A DNA stretch of 64,000 nt from Branchipolynoe longqiensis (Eukaryota; Annelida; Polychaeta; Phyllodocida; Polynoidae): contig CM059198.1 in the NCBI GenBank assembly GCA_030323885.1, forward strand, positions 7,152,086-7,216,085, read 5' to 3'. The stretch's first letter is position 1. Every line of letters starts with the position of its first letter. Below, in pieces: positions 9,551 through 20,960 of the stretch. The notes under the pieces are model-generated. The model was not told the DNA's origin and did no database searches. It saw only the letters and a program-made list of their open reading frames with translations. The position numbers were made by a program, and so were the translations under genes.

Positions 9551-9876
9551 CCCAAAAAAGCTCAAGAAACTAATAATTCATAATAACAAAATAAATATTA
9601 TTCCAACGTAATGTTAATATTACCAAGCCTATTGGACTATTTAGCAATGTTAAATCCTTATCGGATTAATATCTAAGCATTTTTATAACCACTAACTCTC
9701 TGCAACTTACGATTTTTGTGTCTGGTCTTTATTAGTAGATACTTATGGATGCAATGACAATAGCAATTTTGATGAAAATAAACCATTTTTCATCAATTAA
9801 TACATGTTCATTTATATTTACACTGGGGGGAATTATGCAAATAGCTTATGTTAGGTTCGGTTGCTTAGGCATTTTT
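9551..9876. other. AT-rich, nothing recognised
   Basis: No repeat family or exon-like segment recognised. Confidence 0.3.
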
Positions 9877-10117
9877 GTTGTTGTTGGTACAGTAGTTGTT
9901 TAATCATAGGAAATTTCAGTCGCAGACGACTGGTCTTCCTCATTCCACCGCTTCTTGCCCTATCCTAGTAATGCCAAGCTTCTGGCTCAGAAGCGACAAG
10001 TATAAATTTTTAAGTCATTGGTTTGACTTGACCTGGATTCGAACCCACGATCCCACAATCCCATGATCTACCAACACGGGAGATGGACGCTCTTACTCAT
10101 TTGGCCATCCCGTCTGG
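9877..10117 (-). mobile_element. SINE B, full length
   Basis: Reading leftward: tRNA-like head (GGATGGCCAAATGAG A box, GGGTTCGAATCCAGG B box), family body and the SINE B end AAATTTCC...TTAAACAACTA followed by AACAACAAC. It differs from SINE A in its 3' half, which reads GGAATGAGGAAGACCAGTCG. Confidence 0.8.
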
Positions 10118-10205
10118 TTGTAAAGCTTACTTTTTCTTTCTCTTTCGGAATATTCATTCTTCACCGCAATCAAGGTGGACAGAGGATGAGGGTCATAGCT
10201 TCAGA

Positions 10206-11140
10206 ACTTTGCACAGTCTGATAGTTTTGAATTTCTCTCATTTACTGATCATTATTATGTACCTTACTTTAGTTTGAAGTAAGGTTTATTTCAAATGGCT
10301 AACTTTGGCGATATTTTAAGTGCATACATGCATAATTAATTTTGGCAAGCACGCCAAAAGTGTGACAACATAGACTTTGGCAGTTTATTGTTGGCAAGCA
10401 TGCCAAACGCCTGACAACATAGGCTTCTGCAGTAACACTAACAGGTTCTATTAAATTGACCCAGTATTCCCTTCTATGTGGTGACATATGCACCAGTAGG
10501 TAAAGCCGTGTTTACACGGGTGAGTTAAAACACTTCATATAAGACCACTTGCCTAGATCGATTTACATTTGCCATGTAAACGCGACACTGTGGCGTTTTA
10601 GGGCTGAATCGATTCATATAAATTGTTAGATGTAAACCACCTTGCAAGGTAGTATAGATGAAGCGATATAGCCGGTTCCCAGGTGGCGATAGTGTAAAAT
10701 AGCGGTGCTCGCCGGCTACCGGCTCAGCTGTAACTATCGCTGGTATCCGGCAGTGTTAGGGACCGATTAGGCCGAAATCTATTGAATGCGATCATATTTA
10801 ACAGAATTACATACTCAAATAATGAAATTTAATTAAATTAACCCTAAATTCCAAGCGATATTAACATAGCCGCTACATTGGTCGTTATTCATATTGTGAA
10901 TCGACGAATGTAAACTAAACAAATAGCAGTACTCGCCGGCTACAGGCTCCCCACTAAGGCTGCTGGTTCCCGGCGCCGACACACTTTCAAACTAGTTGCG
11001 TGTAAACGCGCCACTACATCGCTTCATATAAATCACTTTGTCTCGATCGTTTTACAATTCCCCATGTAAACATGGCTTAAGTTAGATATGTAGAATCAAA
11101 TCTAGATAATTGTTTTGGTTTTGAAAATGTGACGTTTACA
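10206..11140 (+). mobile_element. TTAA MITE copy 2, split by another MITE
   Basis: The 5' part is 10206-10503 and the 3' part resumes at 11078 (TAAGTTAGATATGTAGAATC). The middle holds a duplicated segment (GGCAAGCAYGCCAAA occurs twice). The far TIR is degraded. Confidence 0.75.
10504..11077. mobile_element. MITE with TAA target duplication (AGCCGTGTTTACACGGG type)
   Basis: TIRs AGCCGTGTTTACACGGG and CCCATGTAAACATGGCT, flanked by TAA at 10501-10503 and 11078-11080, inserted in a TTAA MITE whose consensus supplies the empty site. It is noncoding and rich in internal short palindromes. A 3-bp TWA-type duplication points to PIF/Harbinger-like mobilisation. Confidence 0.8.
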
Positions 11141-12222
11141 GGTAGGCCTACATAGAGCATTAATTGACCTACTTCCAATTCAGTTACTTTGTTAAATTAG
11201 GCCAAATAAAAAAGAAATGGTGATCATCCCCGCCCGTGCCTCGAAAATCGCCTGCCCCTGATTTAAATCTTTTTGTTAAAAAAATATAAAAAAACTGTTT
11301 AAAATCCGCCGGGGCTAGCAGCAATTCAACCTTCGTAAGTTTGAGATACTATTACATAACTGTGTCGTTATTTTTAATGTTGGGAGGCCTCAAACATATG
11401 TCAACATTGAAATATTTGATTTCCAAAATTGAAACTTCTAGAGCTCTAAGATATAATCAATTTCGAAATGACAATACAGTGTTCATTGTTTGACTGAAAA
11501 CATTGTGATGTGTACATGAACATGTAATCCTTTGATCAGTCTAGTGTTGTCCAATATTTGAACAAAAGTACTGAAGCAAATTAAAAAAAAAAAAATTAAA
11601 ACTGCCTGGCCGACCCTGATTTGTGTGAACAAAAGTATGATCATCAACTTTTTAACAATTATTTGGCTTTAAAAACGATCAATACAAGGAGAAAAAATCC
11701 CACAAGTAGCGATGTGAATTGATATTAGCTTATCTATTCATGGATAGAATTTAACTATTTCAAACTAGGAATTTAAGTCTGAACATTTTTTGTGTTTCTT
11801 TTTGTGATGAATTCATTTGCCCTGCTCATAACGGATAAGTGTGTTAATACTTGTTTTAACCGCTGGGCAGCACTAGTCCAATTTGACTCAAATCTTTGGA
11901 ATTTAGCTTTAGTAATATATGCAGAGAGTTTCGTGTGTGAGCATAATACACAATAATAAACATGTTATCTTGTCCCATTTCTTCTTTGGTTATGATATAC
12001 TACATTGCATTTATGGAAAATAACCATTTCACACCCAGCCCACTCTCACATCACAGCACAGCACAATGCAATATCTGACAATATCCACTTGGCACCATCC
12101 CATGTGAAAAGCCCAAGGCAATCTATAGGTGTGTCCATTCACAAAATAATGAACATTCTCATGTCACTCACTGGTCATCCTGTAAGCTTGCACATCTTCC
12201 CTCAACCTGAGTCGTGGCATAT
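11141..12222. other. Intergenic AT-rich stretch
   Basis: No exon or named family recognised. The phrase CTGCTCATAACGG...CGCTGGGCAGCACTAG near 11820-11875 is similar to about 14728-14780, so a further low-copy repeat is present. Confidence 0.35.
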
Positions 12223-12225
12223 ATG

Positions 12226-12506
12226 GGTTGGTTGGTTGTTGGAGTTTTATGTCCTGGCAAGATCTATGGTCATAACAGGACGGGTACCAACTTGTGACAG
12301 TGCACACTCATGGTAAATTTATAGCTCTGCCCCACTGGGTGGTCAGGCTGCCAGCACCATGATATCCTGATATCCAACTCAGTCACATTATCCTGATGTC
12401 GAACCAACCAGTCGTTGCCCTATTCTAATAATGCCGAGCGCCTGGCTAGGAAGTGACAAGTATCAATTTAGTAAGTCATTGGTTTTACTCGGCCGGGTTT
12501 CGAACA
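12226..12506 (-). mobile_element. SINE A
   Basis: Tail-proximal GTTGGTTGTTGGAGTTTTATGTCCTGGCAAG through the CACTGGGTGG and GTCACATTATCCTGA landmarks to the T-arm-like GGTTTCGAAC. The A-box end of the head is missing. Confidence 0.8.
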
Positions 12507-12791
12507 AAGCAGAAGCCGAAGGAGAAGGTTGCATCTTGCAGAAAGAGAGAGCTGGTCCAGCGGCAGAGCGTAACAGGTTTGAAGCCACACACATTTTGAT
12601 ACTAACTTAAATTGTGTTGTAAATCCCAATATTTTGTGTTCTAACGTATATCACCAGCTTGAAATCTGGATAACACAGACAAGAGAGGACAGGATCGGCA
12701 GTCTTATTACGCTAATCCCTGAACATAATGGTATCAGATAAAGAGGTATTTGTAATTAGGTTTATTTGTTTATTTACAAACATTCAATTAA

Positions 12792-13140
12792 AGTTGCATA
12801 GTCCGATGAAGCATAACAATTTAAAAACCGGATCAATTATGTAGATTTGATTCTACATATCTAACTTAGATACGGATGCACTTATTAAGCATTTGTTGCC
12901 ACATAGAAGGGAACACCGAATCAATTTGTTGATAGAATCTGTTACTGCATAAGGCTATGTTGTCAGAGTTTTGACATGCTTGCCAAAATTAATTTGGCAT
13001 GTTTGCCCTTCAAATATCTGAAAAGTTGGTCATTTAAGATGAAAGTTACTTCAAACTAAAGTAAGGTAGAAAATAACAATCAATTTAATATTTTTTCTCA
13101 TAAAAATGACACAAACTCAAAACCATCGGACTATGCAACT
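12792..13140 (-). mobile_element. TTAA MITE copy 3
   Basis: Flanked by TTAA (12788-12791) and TTGA (13141-13144). Both TIRs are well kept: AGTTGCATAGTCCGATG and CATCGGACTATGCAACT. It directly abuts the next copy. Confidence 0.88.
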
Positions 13141-13145
13141 TTGAA

Positions 13146-13388
13146 TTTGCACAGTACAATGTTTTAATTCCAGACATCTTTCTTTGAAGATAAATTCATT
13201 AGGATGATTGCTATAATCAACCTTACTTTAATCTTCAGGTAACCTTTATTATAAATGGCTAACTTTGGAGATATTTGAAGTGAAAACGTGAGCAAATTAT
13301 TTTGTTGCGCATGGCAACATTCTGACACCAGAGCCTTCAGCAGAAACATGTTCTATTAAATTGACTTAGTACAGCAACAAATGCTTAA
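13146..13388 (+). mobile_element. TTAA MITE, 5' half of a nested host copy
   Basis: Starts with a degenerate TIR (TTTGCACAGTACAATG) and runs to CAACAAATGCTTAA. At that TTAA (13385-13388) another copy of the same family is inserted. The interrupted 3' parts resume at 14293 and 14392. Confidence 0.8.
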
Positions 13389-14288
13389 AGTTGCATCTTC
13401 CGATGGTCTTGAGTTTCTGTCATTTTCTGAGATAAATATAGTAGGTTGATTGTTGTTATTTATCAGACTTTAGTTTGAAGTAACTATGATTTAAAATGAC
13501 TAACTTCAGAGATATCTGAAGTGTAAACAAACAACATTTATGTTGGCAATACTCATACAAAAATCCGATCCCATGAATTTCAGTTGTAACAATTTGTGTT
13601 AAAGTCGCCTGGTATACCTCACCCAGAAACAAATGAACCCAGCATCAAAAGCTCTTCAAACATACCTTTGCTTAGTTTTTTCAGTTCATGCAACTGAACA
13701 TGTGGGATGAGAGTGTTGAAGTCTGTGATGTATGAATGACATCATAGGTGGGATTCCTTCAACACATGACCTAGAGGGGTTCCCCACACACAGGGGAATC
13801 CATGGCAACCACCAAGATGGCAGCCACAGAAAGCTCTCAATTAAACTTTTAAAGTCTATTAATGTCCATGATTTAATCAAGTATTCACACAAAAAGTAGC
13901 TAGTTATGAGAAATAAACATTTGAACTTTATATTTAGTATTTTAGATTGTAAATTCTAACATTTTTCTCTATATGGTTGTCTAAAAGCCTTGTCAGTGCT
14001 GCTGGACTAACTACACCAGAACGGGAGCAACCAATTTCAGGACTCTTCCCCCACTATATAGTCGCATAAAGTGAAAACCTGCAAAGGTATGTTTGGAGAG
14101 AATTTGTCGGAGTACGGTTCACGTCTCAGCAGCCTATACCGGGTCTGTTTAAATTAACTTAGCTCGTACTTCTATGAAGAAAGAAATACTTATATTTATA
14201 GATGCAATGGGTATCTAATTTGGATATGTAGGTTCAAATCTGGTGTTTTGGTTTCTAAAATGTTATGCTTTTATTGGACTATGCACCT
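13389..14288 (+). mobile_element. TTAA MITE, inner nested copy
   Basis: Starts AGTTGCATCTTCCGATGG right after TTAA at 13385-13388 and ends ACTATGCACCT before TTAA at 14289-14292. It is itself split by a different TIR element (13652-14100). Confidence 0.8.
13652..14100. mobile_element. MITE with CTCTYCAAACATACCTTTGC termini
   Basis: CTCTTCAAACATACCTTTGC at 13652 and its inverse GCAAAGGTATGTTTGGAGAG ending at 14100 differ by one base. The element lies within the inner TTAA MITE. No target duplication was visible and there is no coding capacity. Confidence 0.75.
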
Positions 14289-14292
14289 TTAA

Positions 14293-14476
14293 TTAATGAA
14301 GCAGTATCTAAGTTGGATTTATAGGTTCAAATCTAGATAGGTGTCTTGGTTTAAGAAAGGTTATATTTTTAAGCGAACTATGCAACTTTAATAAGTGCAC
14401 CAGTATCTAAATTGAATCAAAACTAGATAAATATCTTTGTTTTGAAAATTTGATGTTTTCATCGGACTATGCAGCT
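14293..14476 (+). mobile_element. Two successive 3' remnants of TTAA MITEs
   Basis: 14293-14387 and 14392-14476 each read from the segment after the internal TTAA (AGTATCTAA...) to a terminal TIR and TTAA (14388-14391, 14477-14480). Together with 14288 this gives three consecutive ends of the same family. Confidence 0.8.
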
Positions 14477-14627
14477 TTAATACTGACGCAGTCCCCAATG
14501 TATTCATAAACAAATAGAATCTAAACAGAAAAGCCGAAAAATCTAATCTATCTTCATCTAGTCTCACTTTGCAGGAATTTCTGGCATATTTTGAGATTAT
14601 GAACAATCAATTTTATAATACCTTTAA

Positions 14628-15608
14628 AGTTGCATAGTCTGATGAGTTTGAGTTTCTGTGATTTTCTGATGTAAATATATTAATTATTTTATTTGTTTTG
14701 TTCCTAATGTGATAGGTGTATTTATGCTGCCCATAACGGTTAAGTCTAATGACTTGTTTTCGCTGCTAGACAGTAATAGCCTTGTGACTCCCCTTCTTTT
14801 TTTATCACTTTCAGTTGTTGTGTAGCTAACTACTGCATGCATTCTTTCTCTGTTTGTAAGCATTCTCCCACATCCTCCAAACCTCTGTGAGTTTCTTTGT
14901 TCTACAATCGGATAATTGTTTGGTTACCAATAGTTCATTTCTCTGAATGTCTTCACCTTGCTGTGTTAGTGGTCATTAAGTTTAGATTTTTGGTTTTTGA
15001 TGGTTATAACCTATCTTACTTTGGTTTGAAGCAACTTTGATTGTAAATGGCTAACCTTGGAGATGTAACTTTTGAAGTGCAAACACACAAAATTAATTTT
15101 GGCAAGTACGCAAAATCCCTGACACCCTATGCAGTAACAGCTTCTATTAAATTGACTCAGTATTCCTTTCTATGGAGCAACAACTGCTTAATAAGTCCAC
15201 CATGATGTGGTGTTCTGTGTGGCAGAGTGGTTAGAGTGTCTGACTTTTTTCTAGGTTGGCCTCCTAATCTGAAGGTCGATGGTTCAATTTCCCCATCCCC
15301 CCCACCTCTGCCAATTTGGATTTCCACCGCTGCATATAATTTACAGCGTCATCAAAGGCCAGTTCCTCTCAGATCATGCCTATGTGGTGTGCGAGGTTAA
15401 AAATCCCTTGGGTCGGTAAAAGTGTAGGCTCAGGCTTTCTATCGACAAACTGTCTAATGGTGAAAACAAGTCTATTCAGACTTATCCATGATAGGCAATA
15501 TAAATCTTCAAGAAGAAGAAAAAAAAAGATAGATATGTAGGCCTACAATCAAATCTAGATAAATTTGTTAGTTTTGAAATTGTTATGCGTTTATCGAACT
15601 ATGCAGCT
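14628..15608 (+). mobile_element. TTAA MITE copy, twice interrupted
   Basis: 5' TIR after TTAA at 14624-14627 and 3' TIR before TTAA at 15609-15612. The body is present at 14993-15204 and 15530-15608. An unrelated 300-bp segment (14693-14993) and a SINE (15205-15528) interrupt it. Confidence 0.8.
15205..15528 (+). mobile_element. tRNA-derived SINE, separate family
   Basis: Head GTGTGGCAGAGTGGTTAGAG resembles a tRNA A box and GATGGTTCAATTTCC a B box. The body is unlike SINE A-D and the tail is GAAGAAGAAAAAAAAAG. Only one copy was recognised in the window. Confidence 0.65.
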
Positions 15609-15746
15609 TTAAGATGATGTAGAGAAGTATGGGTCAGTTATCATCTTCTAGATTTAGAATTCCGGAACAGCTAGGTAATCAGTGTTGCTTGATTCAATGT
15701 AATTGTTTATCCTACAAAGTGTAATAACATGATGCCACATAGATAA

Positions 15747-16057
15747 AGCGGCTGTCACACCTCACCGGATTGAGCAATGGACAGAATTGTCTAGTCCGCT
15801 GGTGATAAGTATCAAAATGTGTCAAAATGTTGCGGTATCGGGTAAATGGCCGCTGGACGAACAGACAAGGAAACGGACATGAAATGGACATGAACGGATA
15901 GCCAATGGACGAAAGGAACTGAAACCGGACAAGAACCGTAGACATCCGGCAGCATCTGTTCCTAGTTTTGCGCATGTTCAAAACTTGTATGGACACAAAC
16001 TGGACTTAGTTCGGTTTCTGTCCGTTTCCCCCAATCTGGTGAGGTGTGACAGCGCCT
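15747..16057. mobile_element. MITE with TAA duplication (GCTGTCACACCTCACC type)
   Basis: TIRs AGCGGCTGTCACACCTCACC and GGTGAGGTGTGACAGCGCCT flanked by TAA at 15744-15746 and 16058-16060. The interior repeats ATGGACA-like motifs. The small frames on the minus strand are chance. Confidence 0.82.
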
Positions 16058-16060
16058 TAA

Positions 16061-17013
16061 AAGATTCAGCCTGTGCTTCCAGTACTCTACAGGGGTGAAA
16101 AACAACCCTATATAAAAGCTGGCGAAGAATTTTGACATCCTGGGGAAATGAACTGAGTTGATAAATTCTTAATTTAAGAAGCAAAATATATTCTCCACAT
16201 ACATATTTACCTGCTACTTCTGATTTGAAAAATATAATAAAACATATACTTTAACGCACTTTAAATGTGAAATCGATGGTGTTTCATCGCCGACATTTTG
16301 TCTTTTTGCATTCTCTCCACGAGTCCCAGTTCACCAACTCAATGCCAATATAAGTAGCCATTTGATACTGGAACCAGGAATTCCACTTCCTGTTCCATAC
16401 TAAAGCAATTTTCGCCAGTATTTAGACTACGTTGTCGATCACCCCTACTGCAAGTATGGGGTGAATCTTTTATCTAGATGCTATAGATAATAGAGCGATA
16501 TCGAAATGTTAGAATTGTAGAGACACAGACTGACAATTGCAAATTACTACCATAAACACCAAAGAACAAGTATGTGTACATTATGTATAAGACATGACCG
16601 AGCTGAAGTAAAAAGACACAGCAAAGAATAATAAAGAAAACAAGCAGATAAAATAACATTTTTACAGGAACAAAAAAAAAGATATTTAGCTATAATTAAG
16701 CCAGTGAGAAATATTAGAAAAATATTAAATGCAAACTTCAATGGAATCTAATTATTATGTAAAGTGCCACAGGTCTAAAGTGCAGGGTTTTAGTTAGTTT
16801 TTTTTTAAGTGAGAAGAAAATATTGACACTATGCGCGAAATGGACAACATATCAACACTTATTCGAACCAGAAACGTAACAGAGTACATTCTGACGCAAT
16901 AGGACGTAAGCCGCATGCGTCCACTTCCGGTCTCCAGATATCACGAGGTACACACACACATGTGCACACGTCCGCGCACTACGGTACAGTCACAGACACA
17001 TACACATACTGAC
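16061..17013. other. Intergenic stretch, nothing recognised
   Basis: AT-rich and without exon signature or TIR pair; CA-rich from 16950 as it nears the microsatellite. Confidence 0.35.
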
Positions 17014-17016
17014 ATA

Positions 17017-17641
17017 AGCCGCGTTCACACGGGCAAAATGTGAGGCAGATCAGACAAATCGAATCATATGATTCGATTTAGTTTGAAAGTGTTAAGAGTT
17101 CACACGGGCAGTGCTTTGAATCGGTTTAAGGCGGAAGTGGATATCTGCGCATGAGCAAGTCCAGACTAACCAGCGCCAGTTTGGGTGCGTCGACGTCGAC
17201 TGAGAGAGTGTGGGTTCGACCTAGATATGTATGGATTGAATCGTATTGGTTTGGAACGGTCAAAACTTCTGCTGGGCAGTGAAACCCTAAAAATAAATGA
17301 TGAAAAAAATATCTGTGCATAGATAGCGGTTTCATTAATTAAATTATATAATATGCGCTTTTGATCGACAGGAAAGTCAACAAACTAAGGTCTCGACTGC
17401 GCATGCGCGTTACGTCCTTAATCTGCATCAAGTAAGTCAGTTGCGTTCACACAGGCGATCTAAGTCGAATCATAAAATTTGGTTCATATAAACCACCTCG
17501 CTAGGTGGATTATATAAAGCGAATCATATGAATCGATTCAGCCCTAATCCGCCTCACATCGCATTCACACGGCAAAATGTGAGGCAAACTAGGCAAGGCG
17601 CTTTATATGAAGCGGATTAAATCACCCGTGTGAACATGGCT
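17017..17641. mobile_element. MITE related to the 10504 element
   Basis: TIRs AGCCGCGTTCACACGGG and CCCGTGTGAACATGGCT with a 3-bp ATA on each side (17014-17016, 17642-17644), inserted in CA-rich sequence. The motif GTTCACACRGG recurs internally several times, along with GAATCATATGATTC palindromes, suggesting internal rearrangement. Confidence 0.75.
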
Positions 17642-17644
17642 ATA

Positions 17645-18330
17645 GACACATACACATACACAGGCACATACACAGACACATCCACATACATAGACACAGA
17701 CACATACACTGGCACAGACACATCCACATCCACAGGCACAGACGCATACACATACACATACACACACATACACATACACACACTGACACCGACACATACA
17801 TATACACATACACACACTGACACAGACACATACACAGTCACAAACACATACACATACACACACACTGACACAGGCACACACACATACACATACACACACT
17901 GACACATACACATACACCTACACAGACACACATCCACTAACACATACACATACACAGTCACATACACACACATACACATATACATACACATACACACACT
18001 AACACATACACATACACACACACTGACACAGACACACACAGCCACATACACGCACACTGACACATACACACACTGACACATACATGCACATACACATACA
18101 TATACACAGCCACATACACATGCACAGGCACACACACAAACACCCATACCCACATACCCATACCCATACAGGCAAATACACCTACACATACACACACAGA
18201 CACCTACACATACACAAACCCAGATAAAGGTACATACACAGACACACACACATACACATACACACGCAAACACACACATACACATGCACTCACATACTCA
18301 TATACATGCACACTCAAACACACGCAACTA
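17645..18330. repeat. CACATA/CACA microsatellite
   Basis: Nearly 700 bp of ACACATACACATA-type repeats with TGACAC interruptions. The long Cys/Val or Thr/His open frames here are translations of the repeat and are not genes. Confidence 0.95.
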
Positions 18331-19019
18331 TATAGAAACAGGAAAAGATGCGGAGACGCACACGTACACAAAACCACGCTCAACCACGTAAATACACACA
18401 CGTACGGGGCTACGTACACAATAGACTACATCACGGTTCCAGCGGCGCGGTGCATTGTGGGATGGGTCAGAGAAAAACAACCCCCCCAAAAGCACATGGC
18501 ACATGCTAATACACTGGGTGCAGCTATGAAATGTGCTAGTTTCAGCTCATCTCAGCTCTTATTTGGAACATAGAATACTAACTAAAAAAATATATAAAAT
18601 AAATTAAGATATTAATCTTTTATCCAGCATTGCATTTACATCAATATAATCAGCACATCCTATGCCATGTGCATTTAGATTTAGACAAATCTAGGCACTC
18701 AGGCTAGTGTTACTGTTAGAGCCATAGCTGTGCATTGTCAATGGCAGTGAGTAATCTCCATACAGAAAAAGTAAAATATTGATAAAACCACACCATCTAG
18801 GCACAAACCGCTTGGAACACATATAGAAAACAGGTTTAACAAAAAGATTATATTAAATTGATAATGTTAGGGTTTTGGATTTCTATTAATTTTGAATAAA
18901 ACTGACGTTTTTTAATGCGCGTATCGGCACACTCAATGGCCGTTCGCCTTTGCTTTGCTCCCAAGGCCGTTTTCAGCGCATGCGCAGTCGGAAGCGTGAT
19001 GTAGTCTATAGTCCGCACG
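18331..19019. other. Unannotated stretch between microsatellites
   Basis: GCATTGTGGGATGGG at about 18451 is the only recognisable promoter-like phrase. The rest is AT-rich with no exon signature. Confidence 0.35.
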
Positions 19020-19460
19020 CACATACTCATAGTCATTCACACACACACACAAATGCGCATACGCTCATACATAGGCCTACGCACGCGCAAATGCACACAC
19101 CCAATCACACCCACACTTTAAACACGTACACATGTCATCGCACACACACTCAACCAGAAAGACTCACATGCACGCGTATAACGTCCACACACATGTGCCC
19201 ATCCATAAACACACACATGCAAACACATGTAATCAAACCTGCTGTCATCCATAAACACACACATGTGATCAGACACACATTCACCCATAAACACACACAC
19301 ACATGATCATCCATCACCTCCACACACTTGTGCTCAGCCATAAACACCCAAACACGCACACACATCCTTCCCCCATACACTTATGTACACGCACACAAAC
19401 ACACACCAACACACGCACCCAAACACCCACACCAACACCCCCATCTACTTTCACCCACAC
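19020..19460. repeat. CA-rich microsatellite, interrupted
   Basis: CACACACA with frequent CATGT and CCCATAAACACAC insertions, including the CCATAAACACACACATG phrase repeated several times. Confidence 0.85.
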
Positions 19461-19740
19461 ACACACCCTCAACTTCCTCCCTCCCACTCCCCCTCTTCTC
19501 CCCTCCCTCCTCTCTCCGTCCCCCCTGCACCCTCCCTTCTCTCCTCCCTCCCTCCCACTCTTCTCCTATCCACCTCCCCAACTCTCCTCTCCCCCTCTCT
19601 CCCATTACCTTCCCCGACTCCGTCTCCCCTCCGTCCTCTCTCATTCCTCCTCATCCAATTACTCTCCCCTCCCCTTTCACTGCCCTCCTCCCCTCTCCCC
19701 CTACAATCTCCACCCACCCTCCCCACCCCCTCCCCACCCA
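19461..19740. repeat. CT-rich pyrimidine tract
   Basis: About 280 bp of CCTCCC/TCTCC. Ser/Pro-rich frames across it are low complexity. On the minus strand it is a purine-rich tract downstream of the donor-site minisatellite. Confidence 0.85.
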
Positions 19741-20236
19741 CCTCTGTTGATGTCCTCAATGCGCCCCCCCCCCCCCCCTCAATGCGCATATGTTCGGCCC
19801 CCCTTCCCCCTCCATCACCCACCTTTGCTGATGTCCTCAATACACGCGATATGTTCGGCCCTCCCTCCCCCCTCCATCACCCACCTTTGCTGATGTCCTC
19901 AATACGCGGTATGTTCGGCCGTCCCTCCCCCTCCATCACCCACCTTTGCTGAGTCCTCACTACATGGTATGTTTCGCCCTCCCTCCCCCTCCATCACCCA
20001 CCTTTGCTGATGTCCTCAATACGCGGTATGTTCGGCCCTCCCTCCCCCTCCATCACCCACCTTTGCTGATATCCTCAATACGCGGGATGGGCGGCCCTCC
20101 CTCGCCCTCCATCACCCACCTTTGCTGATGTCCTCAATACACGATATGTTTGGCCCTCCCTCCCCCTCCTCACCCACCTTTGCTGATGTACTCAATACGC
20201 GGTATGTTCGAGCCCCCTTCCCCCTCGATCACCCAC
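19741..20236 (-). repeat. ~60-bp minisatellite copying an exon/intron boundary
   Basis: Eight further copies of the 3' end of the adjacent exon: GAGGACATCAGCAAAG|GTGGGTGAT on the minus strand plus GGAGGGGGAGGG and a CGAACATACCGC link. Units start near 19745, 19827, 19891, 19949, 20008, 20070, 20131 and 20189. Each still carries, exactly or nearly, the donor GTGGGTG. Confidence 0.88.
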
Positions 20237-20482
20237 CTTTGCTGATGTCCTCAATACGCGGGATGGGCGGCCCCCGGTGCCGGCTGGCCGTGGGTCGGAG
20301 CGTTCTCCTGAGCGTCGCGACATACTCGTGGACGGGTGACGGCGGCAGGAAGCTACACTCCACCTCCTCCCGCAGCTCCAGGCTCTTCTGTTCCACCAGG
20401 CACTTGAGACGCGGCGGGATCGACACGGCGTGCAGCGCATTCTTCCGGGGCTGAGACGCCAGCGACTTGTCCCTGTTGTCGC
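20237..20482 (-). CDS. Candidate internal exon, unknown protein (phase 1-1)
   Basis: A 246-bp open segment with diverse amino-acid use, reading for example QPRKNALHAVSIPPRLKCLV and VECSFLPPSPVHEYVATLRR. On the minus strand it is preceded by a pyrimidine-rich stretch and TTGCCAAG|GCGAC, and followed by the donor CAAAG|GTGGGT. With that acceptor it begins and ends in phase 1, matching the Ig exon 1.5 kb upstream, so the two could be joined directly. A second possible acceptor ten bases inside (ACAACAG|GGAC) would break that phase match. I do not recognise a domain; it could be an inter-domain linker of the same gene. Both splice junctions have been copied into flanking minisatellites. Confidence 0.55.
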
Positions 20483-20850
20483 CTTGGCAACGAGAGGGCA
20501 CGACGAGAGAGGCAATGGTAGAATCTTTTTGCTTGTTTGTGTGGTTAAATAAAAAAGCTGCATAAAAGCATCAAATTTGTCTTTGTTTGTCGCCTTGGCA
20601 ACGGTGGACACGAGATAGGCAAGGGTAGAATTAGTTTTAATTTTTTTATTTAAAGTTGCATAGTCCGATAAAAACATCACATTTGTCGCTGTTGTCGCCT
20701 TGGCAAGGGAGGGCACGAGATAGGCATGGGTGGACTTTGTTGTTTTTGTTGTTGTTTTGTTGTTTTGTTGTTGTTGTTCTTTTTAAAAGTTGCATACCAC
20801 ATTTGTCCCGGGTGTTGCCTAGGCAACGGAGGGCACGAGAGAAGCAAGGG
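20483..20850 (-). repeat. ~110-bp repeat copying the exon's acceptor region
   Basis: Three further units upstream of the exon (junction-equivalent positions near 20593, 20698, 20818). Each holds the TTGCCAAGGCGACAA-type acceptor phrase, a GTGCC-CTATCTCG pyrimidine-rich lead-in, and a remnant of the TTAA MITE terminus (AAAGTTGCATAGTCCGAT). Spacing is 111, 105 and 120 bp. Confidence 0.75.
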
Positions 20851-20882
20851 TAGAATCAGCTTTTTTTTTGCTATTTTGTTGT

Positions 20883-20960
20883 TGTAAAGTTGCATAGTCC
20901 GATAAAAGCATAACAATTTCTAATGTAAACATATTTATCTAGATTTAAACCTAGGTATGG
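20883..20960 (-). mobile_element. TTAA MITE terminal fragment
   Basis: TAAAGTTGCATAGTCCGAT followed by the family's 3' quarter (ATTTATCTAGATTTAAACCTA). The rest is missing. It is probably the source of the TIR pieces in the neighbouring repeat. Confidence 0.7.

Noticed and set aside
14628..14660. CTGATGAG considered as a hammerhead ribozyme core
   Set aside because: The required GAAA and flanking stems are absent; it is part of the TTAA MITE terminus.
17617..18285. 222-codon Cys/Val-rich frame
   Set aside because: Translation of the CACATA microsatellite.
19303..19952. Ser/Pro-rich frames
   Set aside because: Pyrimidine tract and minisatellite, no codon signal.
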